From contig JBMNTN010000031.1 of NCBI GenBank assembly GCA_050945755.1, forward strand, positions 1 to 22,642: a stretch of DNA of 22,642 nt. Reading direction: 5' to 3'. The first letter of the stretch is position 1, and each line of letters begins with the position of its first letter. Source of the stretch: JAQVXR01 sp050945755 (lineage in GTDB: Bacteria > Bacillota > Dehalobacteriia > Dehalobacteriales > Dehalobacteriaceae). The notes under the pieces are model-generated. The model was not told where the DNA came from, searched no databases, and worked only from the letters and a program-made list of their open reading frames with translations. This document shows, piece after piece, positions 1-6,610 of the stretch. The translations under genes and the position numbers were made by a program.

Positions 1-1
1 T

Positions 2-58
2 GGCGAGTTTGATCCACCGGTTTCTACATCCACCACAAAGAATGAAAAATCGGCATAG
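2..58 (+). CDS. Possible C-terminal tail of a gene entering from the left
   Basis: One plus-strand frame is open from the window edge to a TAG at 56-58 and reads GEFDPPVSTSTTKNEKSA. The stop falls inside the left arm of a terminator-like hairpin, as often happens at gene ends. Only 18 residues are visible and no family can be recognised. A second frame is also open to about position 63, so this is a weak call. Confidence 0.2.
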   Translation, partial: GEFDPPVSTSTTKNEKSA

Positions 59-91
59 CCGGTAAATACATACCAAACTATGCCGATATTT
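45..91. terminator. Bidirectional intrinsic terminator
   Basis: CGGCATAG (51-58) pairs with CTATGCCG (78-85), and inside it GGTA (61-64) pairs with TACC (71-74). The stem is flanked by an A-rich run on the left and a T-rich run on the right, so it reads as a terminator on either strand. It can end gpr, whose stop lies about 120 bases away on the minus strand, and any plus-strand gene arriving from the left. Confidence 0.6.
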
Positions 92-117
92 TTCCGGGAT
101 TGAAAATCCCTAAGACG

Positions 118-146
118 CACCCTCAAAAGGGGTGGTGTTCTTTTTT
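118..146 (+). terminator. Weak terminator-like hairpin
   Basis: CACCC (118-122) can pair with GGGTG (130-134), followed shortly by six T (141-146). An alternative pairing joins CTCAAAA (122-128) to TTTTGAG (143-149). A third small hairpin, GGGATT-gaa-AATCCC, lies at 96-110. These may be degenerate terminators at the end of the upstream gene. Confidence 0.3.
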
Positions 147-205
147 GAGTAAAATAATGATTGGAGTGCGACAATAAAAGTGCAGTCCGAAATCGTAAAG
201 AAATG

Positions 206-1189
206 TTATTGTAAATAGAGGTGATAATTATCTTGGTTGATTCCTCCGTGTAATGCTTGGGTGACTCCGGCGGCGATAACCTTGGAGACATTAATAATGA
301 TATCATCTACTTCTTTGGGGGTGACTACCAGATTACCTTCAAAGTTGGTAAATAACTCGCTGTTTATTTCCTTGGAAAGATCCGGTGTAATGTTTTGTGC
401 GCAGGTAGCCGTCATCATATTGGCCGACCAGATATCGTTTAATTTTGCCAACGCTTCATTGACAATTGTTGATGCATATACTACAGTGGGTACTCCAATA
501 GCAATTACCGGTACCCCCATAGATTGCTGATTAATACCAAGGCGGTTGTTACCCAGGCCTGACCCCGGGTTAATTCCGGTATTAGCAATTTGCACGGTTG
601 TGCCCAGACGGGAAATATTGGCGGCCGCCAGGGCGTCAACTGCGATGATACAGTCCGGTTTGACCCGGTCAACCACACCTTTAATAATTTCCGCCGTTTC
701 AATTCCGGTGATGCCCAGTACTCCCGGGGCTAAGGTGCAGATCGGTCGTAATCCTTCACCAATTGTTTCCGGTGCGTAGCGAAATAAATGGCGGGTAGCC
801 ATGGTGGAATTGACTACATGGGGGCCAAGAGCATCAGGGGTAGCATTCCAGTTGCCCAGCCCAATTACCAGAACAGTACCGTTTGCATCAATTTTGAGCA
901 TGCTTGATATTTTATCTTTGAGGATAATGCTCAGATCATCGATCAGTCCTTTATCAAAGCGAATTTCCGGTGCTTCTATCGTGATATATGTTCCCACCGG
1001 TTTCCCCATAATACTTTCACCTTGATTGTTTAAAATGGTAACAGTAGTCACTTTGGCATGATCAAAAGATTCAATGTCTTCTTGCACTCCCGGTATTTCT
1101 CTTTTTGTTGCTCCCCGCAGCAATTCATGAGCCTCTACAGCTAAATCCAGCGTAACGCCGATCTTATTCAATGTTTCAACGGTGCGCAT
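206..1189 (-). CDS. gpr: Germination protease GPR (spore protease)
   Basis: GPR is the aspartic-type protease (family A25) that degrades small acid-soluble spore proteins during germination. It is made in the forespore as a zymogen. The 327-residue product carries the LDLAVEAHE segment (about 14-22), which resembles the known propeptide processing site and the SASP cleavage motif. The two conserved aspartates lie in TPDALGP (D119) and IIAVDALAA (D185). The start is placed at the ATG read from 1187-1189 because a GAGGAG ribosome site lies just upstream. An in-frame extension to 1297 adds 36 unconserved residues. The length fits clostridial GPRs, which are shorter than the roughly 370-residue Bacillus forms. 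It stands alone, divergent from a small zinc-ribbon gene. Identity is secure. Confidence 0.95.
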   Translation of the reverse strand: MRTVETLNKIGVTLDLAVEAHELLRGATKREIPGVQEDIESFDHAKVTTVTILNNQGESIMGKPVGTYITIEAPEIRFDKGLIDDLSIILKDKISSMLKIDANGTVLVIGLGNWNATPDALGPHVVNSTMATRHLFRYAPETIGEGLRPICTLAPGVLGITGIETAEIIKGVVDRVKPDCIIAVDALAAANISRLGTTVQIANTGINPGSGLGNNRLGINQQSMGVPVIAIGVPTVVYASTIVNEALAKLNDIWSANMMTATCAQNITPDLSKEINSELFTNFEGNLVVTPKEVDDIIINVSKVIAAGVTQALHGGINQDNYHLYLQ

Positions 1190-1222
1190 AATATTCTCCT
1201 CTTTATTAAAATAACATATTTG

Positions 1223-1251
1223 TAGCATAACAGAAAAATTAAAAATTATAC
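1223..1251 (-). promoter_or_regulatory. Candidate sigma-G/sigma-F promoter of gpr
   Basis: On the minus strand GTATA (1247-1251) is followed after 17 nt by TATGCTA (1223-1229). The remembered sigma-G consensus is GHATR, about 18 nt, then CATNHTA, so only the first -10 base and one spacer base differ. The predicted start would lie about 27 nt upstream of the gpr ATG. In Bacillus gpr is transcribed by forespore sigma factors, which agrees. A vegetative use of the overlapping TATAAT cannot be excluded. Confidence 0.45.
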
Positions 1252-1315
1252 CTTTACTAAGCAGGGAAATTATTCTAGGGGGCGAAATAGGAAACAAGAG
1301 AAGGAGGGGGTTTTT

Positions 1316-1483
1316 ATGCAGGTCAAATGTTCCTTATGCGGTAAGGTTGACGAAATATGCAAGATTCACAAGGACTATGCCAAGCTTGCCAAGAACAAAG
1401 ATGCCCCGTATTTTTGTGAACAGTGTTCTACCCGGGTCAAATTTCAAGCAAAAGAAACGCAAAACCCGCCAAAACCCATATAA
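1316..1483 (+). CDS. Small zinc-ribbon protein, DUF2197 (YlaI-like)
   Basis: This 55-residue protein begins MQVKCSLCGKVDEICKIHKD and contains two CxxC pairs, CSLC (5-8) and CEQC (34-37), spaced as in a zinc ribbon. The layout, with the first knuckle right at the N-terminus, a basic middle and the second knuckle near residue 35, matches the short DUF2197/YlaI family of Firmicutes, whose function is unknown. A strong AAGGAGGGGG ribosome site at 1301-1310 precedes the ATG by 5 nt, and a terminator follows the stop by about 20 nt. It is therefore a complete single-gene unit divergent from gpr. The C-terminal tail (about 40-55) is basic and proline-rich. Confidence 0.8.
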   Translation: MQVKCSLCGKVDEICKIHKDYAKLAKNKDAPYFCEQCSTRVKFQAKETQNPPKPI

Positions 1484-1502
1484 CCGACATTTTGCTTTTT
1501 TA

Positions 1503-1531
1503 GTGCATGCCTCAAGGTGCATGCATTTTTT
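1503..1531 (+). terminator. Intrinsic terminator of the DUF2197 gene
   Basis: TGCATGC (1504-1510) pairs with GCATGCA (1519-1525) around a short loop, followed by a run of T from 1526 to 1531. It lies 20 nt after the stop at 1483 and separates this gene from the structured RNA that follows. Confidence 0.8.
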
Positions 1532-1563
1532 ATTATAACTCATGCTATCTGATGAAAAAAATT

Positions 1564-1714
1564 CCGCAGTAACCGAACGGTTCTGCGGAGAGTGGTTGCT
1601 TAATAAGCAACCTGGGAGAGGAGAAACCGGAGGAAGAGCTCATGGGGGAGGGTTATTGGGAAACAACAACCTGCAGCTCTTCTTTGAGTGGTTTCCGCTA
1701 TATATTCTGAACCG
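1564..1714 (+). ncRNA. Structured RNA or leader upstream of rsmD
   Basis: Several strong helices lie in about 130 nt. Helix 1 is CCGCAG/CTGCGG (1564-1569, 1583-1588), extended by AACCG/CGGTT (1571-1575, 1578-1582). Helix 2 is a 9-bp GGTTGCTTA/TAAGCAACC (1594-1602, 1604-1612). Helix 3 is GAAACC/GGTTTC (1623-1628, 1690-1695). It encloses helix 4, GAAGAGCT/AGCTCTTC (1633-1640, 1675-1682), which encloses helix 5, GGTT-A-TTG/CAA-C-AACC (1651-1658, 1664-1671), with a GGAAA loop. CGGTTC (1578-1583) could instead pair with GAACCG (1709-1714), so alternative folds are possible. An element called the ylbH leader is known upstream of the Bacillus rsmD homologue. The position agrees, but its consensus could not be compared. 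A promoter-like site between this RNA and rsmD leaves open a separate small RNA. Confidence 0.5.
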
Positions 1715-1834
1715 GAAGCAAAAAAAATATACTCAAACAAAAACCAAAATTTTTCTCTATAATCTAGAATTTTGTCATTATTGGCATTGAACTCCGAATT
1801 TTTACAAAAAATAACGTGATTTCTCAGATTTCTA

Positions 1835-1843
1835 TGATATAAT
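1835..1843 (+). promoter_or_regulatory. Extended -10 promoter before rsmD
   Basis: TGATATAAT (1835-1843) is a perfect extended -10 element (TGn-TATAAT), which can work with a poor -35. No good -35 hexamer is seen 16-18 nt upstream. The predicted start is about 17 nt before the rsmD TTG. A second TATAAT at 1758-1763 also lacks a good -35. Confidence 0.5.
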
Positions 1844-1866
1844 TTGTTCTAAAGAGGTGAAATTGT

Positions 1867-2406
1867 TTGCGTGTGATTGCCGGACAGGCCCGCGGACGGA
1901 GGCTGAAAGCTCCGAAGGGAATGAATACCAGGCCTACTTCCGACCGGGTGAGAGAAGCAGTTTTTAATGTGCTTGCCAGTCGGGTTAACCAAAGTAGAGT
2001 GCTGGACGTTTTTGCCGGTACCGGCGCAATGGGTATTGAGGCATTAAGCCGTGGTGCCAAGAAGGTAGTGTTTATTGAAAAGAGTTACCGGGCTTTGTTG
2101 ACATTAAAAGAAAATTTACTCCTAACGGGATTTGAACCATTGGCTCAGGTTTATCGGGGAGACTATATAAATATTTTACCAGAATTAAAAAATGTTTTTG
2201 ATATTATTATTTTAGATCCTCCCTATAACCAGGGTTTTATCCAACCGGCGGCATCCTTGATAACTTCTCTGGGTTTGCTGGAACCAAACGGTATCATTAT
2301 TGTTGAAACCAATGCTAAAACCAGGGAGGTTCCTGATGTGAAAATGCTCAAGCTTTTAAAAGATTCGGTTTACGGTGATACGGCGGTTTTATATTACTCG
2401 ATTTAG
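1867..2406 (+). CDS. rsmD: 16S rRNA (guanine966-N2)-methyltransferase RsmD
   Basis: RsmD methylates G966 of 16S rRNA in the 30S subunit using S-adenosylmethionine. The 179-residue product has the family's N-terminal RVIAGQARGRRL, the SAM-binding loop DVFAGTGAMGIEAL (47-60), and the catalytic DPPY (117-120) of N-methyltransferases. Length is normal for the family. The start is a TTG at 1867, chosen because AAAGAGGTGA ends 6 nt upstream and because RsmD proteins typically begin MRVIxG. In Bacillus the homologue is ylbH, followed by coaD and ylbJ. Here a coiled-coil gene follows 15 nt downstream and coaD is absent. Confidence 0.95.
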   Translation: MRVIAGQARGRRLKAPKGMNTRPTSDRVREAVFNVLASRVNQSRVLDVFAGTGAMGIEALSRGAKKVVFIEKSYRALLTLKENLLLTGFEPLAQVYRGDYINILPELKNVFDIIILDPPYNQGFIQPAASLITSLGLLEPNGIIIVETNAKTREVPDVKMLKLLKDSVYGDTAVLYYSI

Positions 2407-2421
2407 TCAGGAGGGATTTTG

Positions 2422-2883
2422 GTGGATGTAATTAAACTACTGGATGAAATGGAAAATGTGATTGATTCCGGTTCCCGGGTTCCGGTTATCGGCCGGGTAA
2501 TGGTTGATGCCGATTTATTATTTGAATATATGGATAAAGTGCGTGCTGCAATTCCGGAAGAAATTCGGCAGGCAAAATTTGTTAATATGGAGAAAGAAAA
2601 AGTCTTGCAGGAAGCTCGGCAGCAGGCAGATCGAATTTTAGAAGAAGCAACAAAACAAGCAGCCAGAATGGTTGCGGAAGATCAGTTGGTAAAACAGGCT
2701 CAGATTCAAGCAGATGAAATTGTTGAGCAGGCAAAAAGGACATCTACAGAAATCAAACAGGGTGCTAAAAGTTATGCCAATGAGGTGCTGCATCAATTAG
2801 AAATAAATCTGGAAAAAGCTTTGTATACAATTAAAAAAGGTCGGGAAGAACTACAAAGCAATCAGCAGCGTGTTAACGTCTAA
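2422..2883 (+). CDS. Coiled-coil protein, often annotated ATPase or ATP synthase B-like
   Basis: This protein of about 153 residues is mostly helical and charged. The N-terminal 45 residues (LLDEMENVIDSGSRVPVIGR...) look like a short conserved head, followed by a long amphipathic coiled coil (about 50-145) rich in Ala, Glu, Gln and Lys. Such proteins are commonly labelled ATPase or DivIVA-like because of coiled-coil similarity. No Walker motif, signal peptide or membrane segment is present, so an ATPase function is not supported. GTG at 2422 is preferred over the overlapping TTG at 2419 because AGGAGGG (2409-2415) then has a 6-nt spacing. The gene is probably cotranscribed with rsmD. Its 3' end overlaps convergent ylbJ by 11 nt. 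Function is unknown. Confidence 0.75.
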   Translation: MDVIKLLDEMENVIDSGSRVPVIGRVMVDADLLFEYMDKVRAAIPEEIRQAKFVNMEKEKVLQEARQQADRILEEATKQAARMVAEDQLVKQAQIQADEIVEQAKRTSTEIKQGAKSYANEVLHQLEINLEKALYTIKKGREELQSNQQRVNV

Positions 2884-4060
2884 TTTTCAGCACTAGCCAT
2901 GCAGTTTTACCTAAGAAAAACCCAAGAACGGCTGTACATACCGGGATGAGCATGGAAGCAAGGGCCAAAATAAAGGAAGTTAGGATAATCCAAAGAGTAT
3001 TTACCGGACTGACTGCAAGAGGGGTGATTGCGCTCACAGGCTGAGCCTGCACCAGAAGATAAGCAAAGAATCCGGAAAAAATAGCGTGGACAAACCTTGA
3101 TAAGACAAAGGGGAGCATGCGCAAATCAGTCTCTGCAACCATTCCTGCCACTTGGGCATGAATGGAGATTCCGCTCCAGGCAATAATGATACTGGCGGCA
3201 ATTACCTGATAGGCCAGGGAAGCAGTGCTTTCACTCGCTAGTTTGGCCCCCAGGGTCATTTCAAAAAACCCGGTGGAAAGAGCATTGACCAATGATTCAG
3301 GAAATCCCAGCGGATAAAAAACAAGGGAAAGTACTTTTACCAGGAGATTTGTAATCCCGAGCAGAGTCATTAATCGAATGATCACGGCAAAAAAAATGAT
3401 AAAACCGCCGATGGTGGCGAGATTTTGAATAGATTTACGTACTGCATCACTAATAAGCTTAGCAATTGGCCTGCCATCCTTTTTTTGTGCCTGTATCATA
3501 GCATGAATACTATTTAAGAGCAGGTTATGGCATTTTACTTGCTCCCTTGTTTTTTCTGGGTCCTGACAGCCAAAAAACCGCAAGGCCAGGCCTAATGTAA
3601 GATTCGCTCCGTAGTGGGCGACAGCGAGAATAATGCCCAGTGCCGGGCGGTGGAAAAGGCCGACGGCGACAGCAACAAAAATAAAGAGGGGGCTGGCATT
3701 ATTGGTAAATGAAATTAGCCTTTCACCTTCCAGACGGGTAACCATTTTTTCCCGACGCAGCCTGGATGTGAGAATTGCCCCAACAGGAAATCCGGAAGTG
3801 TAGCCGAGGGCAACTACAAAGGCAGCACATCCGGGGAGATTAAAGATAGGACGCATGACCGGTTCCAGCAAAATGCTGACCATATGCACGACACCTAGCC
3901 CGAGGAAAAGTTCTGAAAGAATTAAAAATGGCATCAGAGAAGGGAAGACAATTTGCCACCAGGTAGCAAGTCCTAATGTTGCTGCTTCATAGGTGTCTTT
4001 GGGAAATAAAAGCATAGAAACACAGAGGATTACCGAGGCCAAAGCACCGAAAATTTTCAT
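2873..4060 (-). CDS. ylbJ: Sporulation integral membrane protein YlbJ
   Basis: The 395-residue polytopic membrane protein has about eight or more hydrophobic segments and belongs to the nucleoside-recognition/FeoB Gate superfamily. In Bacillus YlbJ is made in the mother cell and is needed for heat-resistant spores; its substrate is unknown. Conserved segments include VALGYTSGFPVGAILTSRLR (about 83-102) and ISFTNNASPLFIF (about 116-128), both typical of YlbJ. The ATG read from 4058-4060 follows an AGGTGA ribosome site. In Bacillus ylbJ is near rsmD and coaD; here it is in the opposite orientation to rsmD. Its 3' end overlaps the convergent coiled-coil gene, and no terminator is seen between them. 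Confidence 0.9.
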   Translation of the reverse strand: MKIFGALASVILCVSMLLFPKDTYEAATLGLATWWQIVFPSLMPFLILSELFLGLGVVHMVSILLEPVMRPIFNLPGCAAFVVALGYTSGFPVGAILTSRLRREKMVTRLEGERLISFTNNASPLFIFVAVAVGLFHRPALGIILAVAHYGANLTLGLALRFFGCQDPEKTREQVKCHNLLLNSIHAMIQAQKKDGRPIAKLISDAVRKSIQNLATIGGFIIFFAVIIRLMTLLGITNLLVKVLSLVFYPLGFPESLVNALSTGFFEMTLGAKLASESTASLAYQVIAASIIIAWSGISIHAQVAGMVAETDLRMLPFVLSRFVHAIFSGFFAYLLVQAQPVSAITPLAVSPVNTLWIILTSFILALASMLIPVCTAVLGFFLGKTAWLVLKIRR

Positions 4061-4093
4061 TTTATTATCACCTGTTTTTGGGGTTAATCTTGG

Positions 4094-4121
4094 TTGAAAT
4101 AGTCTGACCTTAATATATATT
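4094..4121 (+). promoter_or_regulatory. Distal candidate promoter for ackA
   Basis: TTGAAA (4094-4099), 16 nt, then TATATT (4116-4121) resembles a sigma-A promoter. If used, it would give ackA a leader of almost 300 nt that contains the inverted repeat at 4196-4350. Base composition here is AT-rich, so a chance match is possible. Confidence 0.3.
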
Positions 4122-4195
4122 TCACGATGATTTTTTCTAGACCCGAACAGGTTTAATTGGAAGTTGATGAGAAATGCTTAGCTGTGAATAAATTT

Positions 4196-4350
4196 AATAA
4201 TTGGCCTACGTAAAAAAAGGAAGTTATTCTAAATTGTAGAAGTTAAACATAAAAAAATTAAATAAGGGGGCATACACTTTGGGTTAAAGAAAGAACCTTT
4301 CAGTGAAAGGATAACAGGCATAAAAATATTTTTTGCTAGGCCGAATTATT
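4196..4350. repeat. Bulged 13-bp inverted repeat in the ackA upstream region
   Basis: The region 4061-4414 holds no gene. AATAATTGGCCTA (4196-4208) is the reverse complement of TAGGCCGAATTATT (4337-4350), apart from one extra base. The arms enclose about 128 AT-rich nt that include a small hairpin, CCTTTC-agt-GAAAGG (4296-4310). It could be a long-range RNA stem or the ends of a small decayed element. No clear target-site duplication is seen. Confidence 0.45.
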
Positions 4351-4360
4351 GCTGTATATT
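4333..4360 (+). promoter_or_regulatory. Proximal candidate sigma-A promoter of ackA
   Basis: TTGCTA (4333-4338), 16 nt, then TATATT (4355-4360) lies about 55 nt before the ackA start. The right arm of the inverted repeat overlaps this site, so repeat pairing or a binding protein there would affect it. Confidence 0.45.
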
Positions 4361-4414
4361 TTCTTTTCTGGGGTCGAACATTAGATAAATAATGTGTGTA
4401 CGGAGGTTATCAAT

Positions 4415-5608
4415 ATGAAAATTTTAGTTTTAAATTCCGGCAGTTCATCTTTAAAATATCAGTTATTTGATATGATGAACGAAGAGGTAATGGCTAAAGG
4501 TTTAGTTGAAAGAATTGGGTTGGAGGGGGCTCTTCTTACACACCGTCCGGCCAATAAGGAAAAACAAGTAATTTATGCCGATATTCCCAATCATTCCGTT
4601 GCTATTAAGCTGGTGCTTGATGCATTAACCAATCAGGAACACGGCGTGATTTCCGATATGAAAGAGATTGATGCTGTTGGGCACCGCACCGTACATGGGG
4701 GTTCCACTTTTGCCCAGTCCACTTTGATTGATGACAAGGTAGTTAAGCAGATGGAAAAATTGGTGGATCTAGCACCCTTACATAATCCTCCCGGATTGCT
4801 GGGGATAGAAGCATGTAAACGAATTATGCCTGAAACCCCACAGGTAGCTGTTTTCGACACATCGTTCCATCAAACTATGCCGGAGTCCTCTTATATTTAT
4901 GGATTGCCTTACGAAATGTATACGAAATATGAAATTAGAAGATATGGCTTCCACGGGACTAGTCACCGTTTTGTCAGCGAGAGAGCGGCTGCGCTCATGA
5001 ATAAGCCTCTATCCGAGTTAAAAATTATTACCTGCCACTTAGGTAACGGCTCCAGTATTACTGCAGTTGAAAAAGGTAAGGTTGTTGATACTAGTTTAGG
5101 ATTTACGCCGCTGGAAGGTTTAATCATGGGTACCAGGTGCGGAGATATCGACCCGGCGATTGTTCCTTTTATCATGGAAAAAGAAAACATGGATGTAAAA
5201 CAGATTAATGATTTTCTCAACAAAAAATGTGGTTTGCTCGGTGTTTCCGGGGTAAGCAGCGACTTGAGAAACATTGAAGAAGCTGCAGGAGAAGGTAATC
5301 ACCGAGCCCAGCTTACTTTAGATATTTTCTATAAGAGAATTGTCAAATATATTGGAAGTTACGCTGCGGAGATGAACGGGGTAGATGTGATTGTCTTTAC
5401 CGCCGGAATCGGTGAAAACTCCATTCCGATGCGGGCAGCGGTTTGCGCAAATCTTACTTTCCTTGGTGTGGAATTTGACGCGGATGCCAATAATTTCCGC
5501 GGTGAGGAAAAAGAAATTACCAAACCAGGATCCAAAGTCAAGGTGTTTGTCATTCCGACAAATGAGGAATTGATGATTGCCCGAGATACCAAGGAATTGG
5601 TCAAATAA
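4415..5608 (+). CDS. ackA: Acetate kinase
   Basis: AckA interconverts acetate plus ATP with acetyl phosphate plus ADP in the cytoplasm, giving substrate-level ATP during fermentation or acetogenesis. The 397-residue product matches the family length. The catalytic residues fall at the same positions as in the Methanosarcina enzyme: R91 (GHRTVHGG), D148 (VFDTSFHQTMP), H180 (GFHGTSH), R241 (MGTRCGDIDP) and E384 (TNEE). The phosphate-binding NSGSSSLKY (7-15) and HLGNGSS (208-214) are also present. The start is the ATG at 4415, preceded by CGGAGG (4401-4406). An in-frame ATG at 4394 would add seven residues with no ribosome site. The partner phosphotransacetylase gene pta is not adjacent. Confidence 0.97.
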   Translation: MKILVLNSGSSSLKYQLFDMMNEEVMAKGLVERIGLEGALLTHRPANKEKQVIYADIPNHSVAIKLVLDALTNQEHGVISDMKEIDAVGHRTVHGGSTFAQSTLIDDKVVKQMEKLVDLAPLHNPPGLLGIEACKRIMPETPQVAVFDTSFHQTMPESSYIYGLPYEMYTKYEIRRYGFHGTSHRFVSERAAALMNKPLSELKIITCHLGNGSSITAVEKGKVVDTSLGFTPLEGLIMGTRCGDIDPAIVPFIMEKENMDVKQINDFLNKKCGLLGVSGVSSDLRNIEEAAGEGNHRAQLTLDIFYKRIVKYIGSYAAEMNGVDVIVFTAGIGENSIPMRAAVCANLTFLGVEFDADANNFRGEEKEITKPGSKVKVFVIPTNEELMIARDTKELVK

Positions 5609-5647
5609 CCAGGAGAAAAATTATCCTAAAAAAGTTTTATTCCTTTT

Positions 5648-5694
5648 ATAATAAGTTGATGAATGGTGTCAGGCACCACTTATCAACTTATTAT
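5648..5694. repeat. REP-like hairpin with GGTGTCAGGCACC core (copy 1)
   Basis: A perfect 13-bp arm pair, ATAATAAGTTGAT (5648-5660) and ATCAACTTATTAT (5682-5694), encloses GGTG (5665-5668) and CACC (5674-5677) around a TCAGG loop. It lies 40 nt after ackA and may serve as its terminator, although no clean T run follows. The GTCAGG core recurs at 6615-6623 and 10418-10426. Confidence 0.65.
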
Positions 5695-5828
5695 TATATA
5701 TGAGTTGGCGCCAATTTTTTTAGTTGTCCAAAGCCCGTGGAGCGAAAAACTTAAATATCTTTTCACGACAGTTTGGGTGACGGCTTGTAAAACATGCCCC
5801 TTGGTTGGCAAAGAACAGGTATTTTTTC

Positions 5829-5857
5829 TTGACAGAAGAGAGTGCGGTTTATATAAT
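5829..5857 (+). promoter_or_regulatory. Consensus sigma-A promoter of the DUF177-rpmF unit
   Basis: A perfect TTGACA (5829-5834), 17 nt, and a perfect TATAAT (5852-5857) lie about 40 nt before the DUF177 ATG. This full match to the vegetative consensus suggests strong, growth-linked expression, as expected for a ribosomal protein unit. Confidence 0.92.
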
Positions 5858-5897
5858 AGCTCTAGGTTTTTCATTAAACCTAAGCTTGAGGTGGATC

Positions 5898-6398
5898 ATG
5901 ATCATCAATGTAGAAAAGGTGAAAAATGTTTCCGGAAAGGTTATTGAGGCGGAAGCGTCATCTGAGTCTGGCAGTTTTCCATTGGGGGCGGATACTCTGA
6001 CGCTGGTTTCCCCTGCTGTTTTTTCCGGAACTGTAGTAAATTCCGGGCATGGTTTAATTATTGAAGGTGGGGTTTCCGCGGTGGTGGAAATGACATGTAG
6101 CCGGTGTGCGGAGAAATTACACTACCCGGTGCAGGTATCTTTTCATGAGGTCTATCTGCACCAGCGGGAAACAGCATCAGACGAAGAAGAAATTCATTAT
6201 TATGATGGGGATAAGATTGACATTTTACCCCAAGCGATCCGAGCTATTCTTTTAGAACTACCGATGAAAACTTTGTGCCGGGAAGACTGTAAAGGCCTTT
6301 GTCCCATTTGCGGTAGTAATTTGAATATCAAACAGTGTCGGTGTGAAAGGGAATCTATTGACCCTCGACTTGCTGCACTAAAAAATTTTTTCAAATGA
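5898..6398 (+). CDS. DUF177 (YceD-family) protein
   Basis: YceD/DUF177 proteins are widespread partners of rpmF and are linked to 23S rRNA accumulation and large-subunit assembly; their exact activity is unclear. The 166-residue product has a CSRC pair (67-70) and a C-terminal cysteine-rich region with C127, C131, C135, C138, C147 and C149 (CREDCKGLCPICG ... CRC), which probably binds metal. The ATG at 5898 follows GAGGTG (5888-5893). Upstream in-frame codons back to 5805 would overlap the promoter and are rejected. It is followed after 24 nt by rpmF and driven by the consensus promoter at 5829. In Bacillus the homologue is ylbN, also next to rpmF. Confidence 0.92.
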   Translation: MIINVEKVKNVSGKVIEAEASSESGSFPLGADTLTLVSPAVFSGTVVNSGHGLIIEGGVSAVVEMTCSRCAEKLHYPVQVSFHEVYLHQRETASDEEEIHYYDGDKIDILPQAIRAILLELPMKTLCREDCKGLCPICGSNLNIKQCRCERESIDPRLAALKNFFK

Positions 6399-6422
6399 TT
6401 TGTATCGAAGGGGGTGTTACCA

Positions 6423-6602
6423 GTGGGAGTACCAAAAAGAAGAACCTCTAAGGCTAATAAAAGAATGCGCCGCGCCACCAATAATATTTCCAAACCGGCA
6501 TTATCCGAGTGCCCGCAGTGTCACGCTTTTAAAATGCCTCACCATGTCTGCCCGGAATGTGGCTACTATAAAGGAAAAGAAGTTGTCGCCAAAGCGGAAT
6601 AA
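6423..6602 (+). CDS. rpmF: 50S ribosomal protein L32
   Basis: L32 is a small basic protein of the large ribosomal subunit. The 59-residue product begins MGVPKRRTSKANKRMRR, the typical L32 opening, and carries two cysteine pairs, CPQC (33-36) and CPEC (46-49), so it is the zinc-binding form. The GTG start at 6423 follows AAGGGGGTG with 7 nt spacing. In-frame TTG at 6414 would begin inside the ribosome site. It is cotranscribed with the DUF177 gene and ends 8 nt before a very strong hairpin. The zinc form is relevant because bacteria that also carry zinc-free copies often switch L32 types under zinc shortage; no second copy is in the window. Confidence 0.97.
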   Translation: MGVPKRRTSKANKRMRRATNNISKPALSECPQCHAFKMPHHVCPECGYYKGKEVVAKAE

Positions 6603-6610
6603 AGTATACT

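Noticed and set aside
1542..1790. An 82-codon plus-strand open frame across the structured region before rsmD
   Set aside because: No ribosome site, no family resemblance, and the DNA is better explained by paired RNA helices.
4061..4130. A sigma-E promoter for ylbJ on the minus strand
   Set aside because: Only partial matches to the -35 and -10 patterns were seen in AT-rich DNA, not enough to call.
5705..5714. TTGGCGCCAA palindrome followed by T run as a terminator, similar to DNA at 6738-6759
   Set aside because: The palindrome has no loop and cannot form a normal terminator hairpin; the similarity to the later terminator is short.
5663..5947. A 94-codon plus-strand open frame over the promoter of the DUF177 gene
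   Set aside because: It runs through the REP-like hairpin and the consensus promoter and overlaps the DUF177 start; no recognisable protein.
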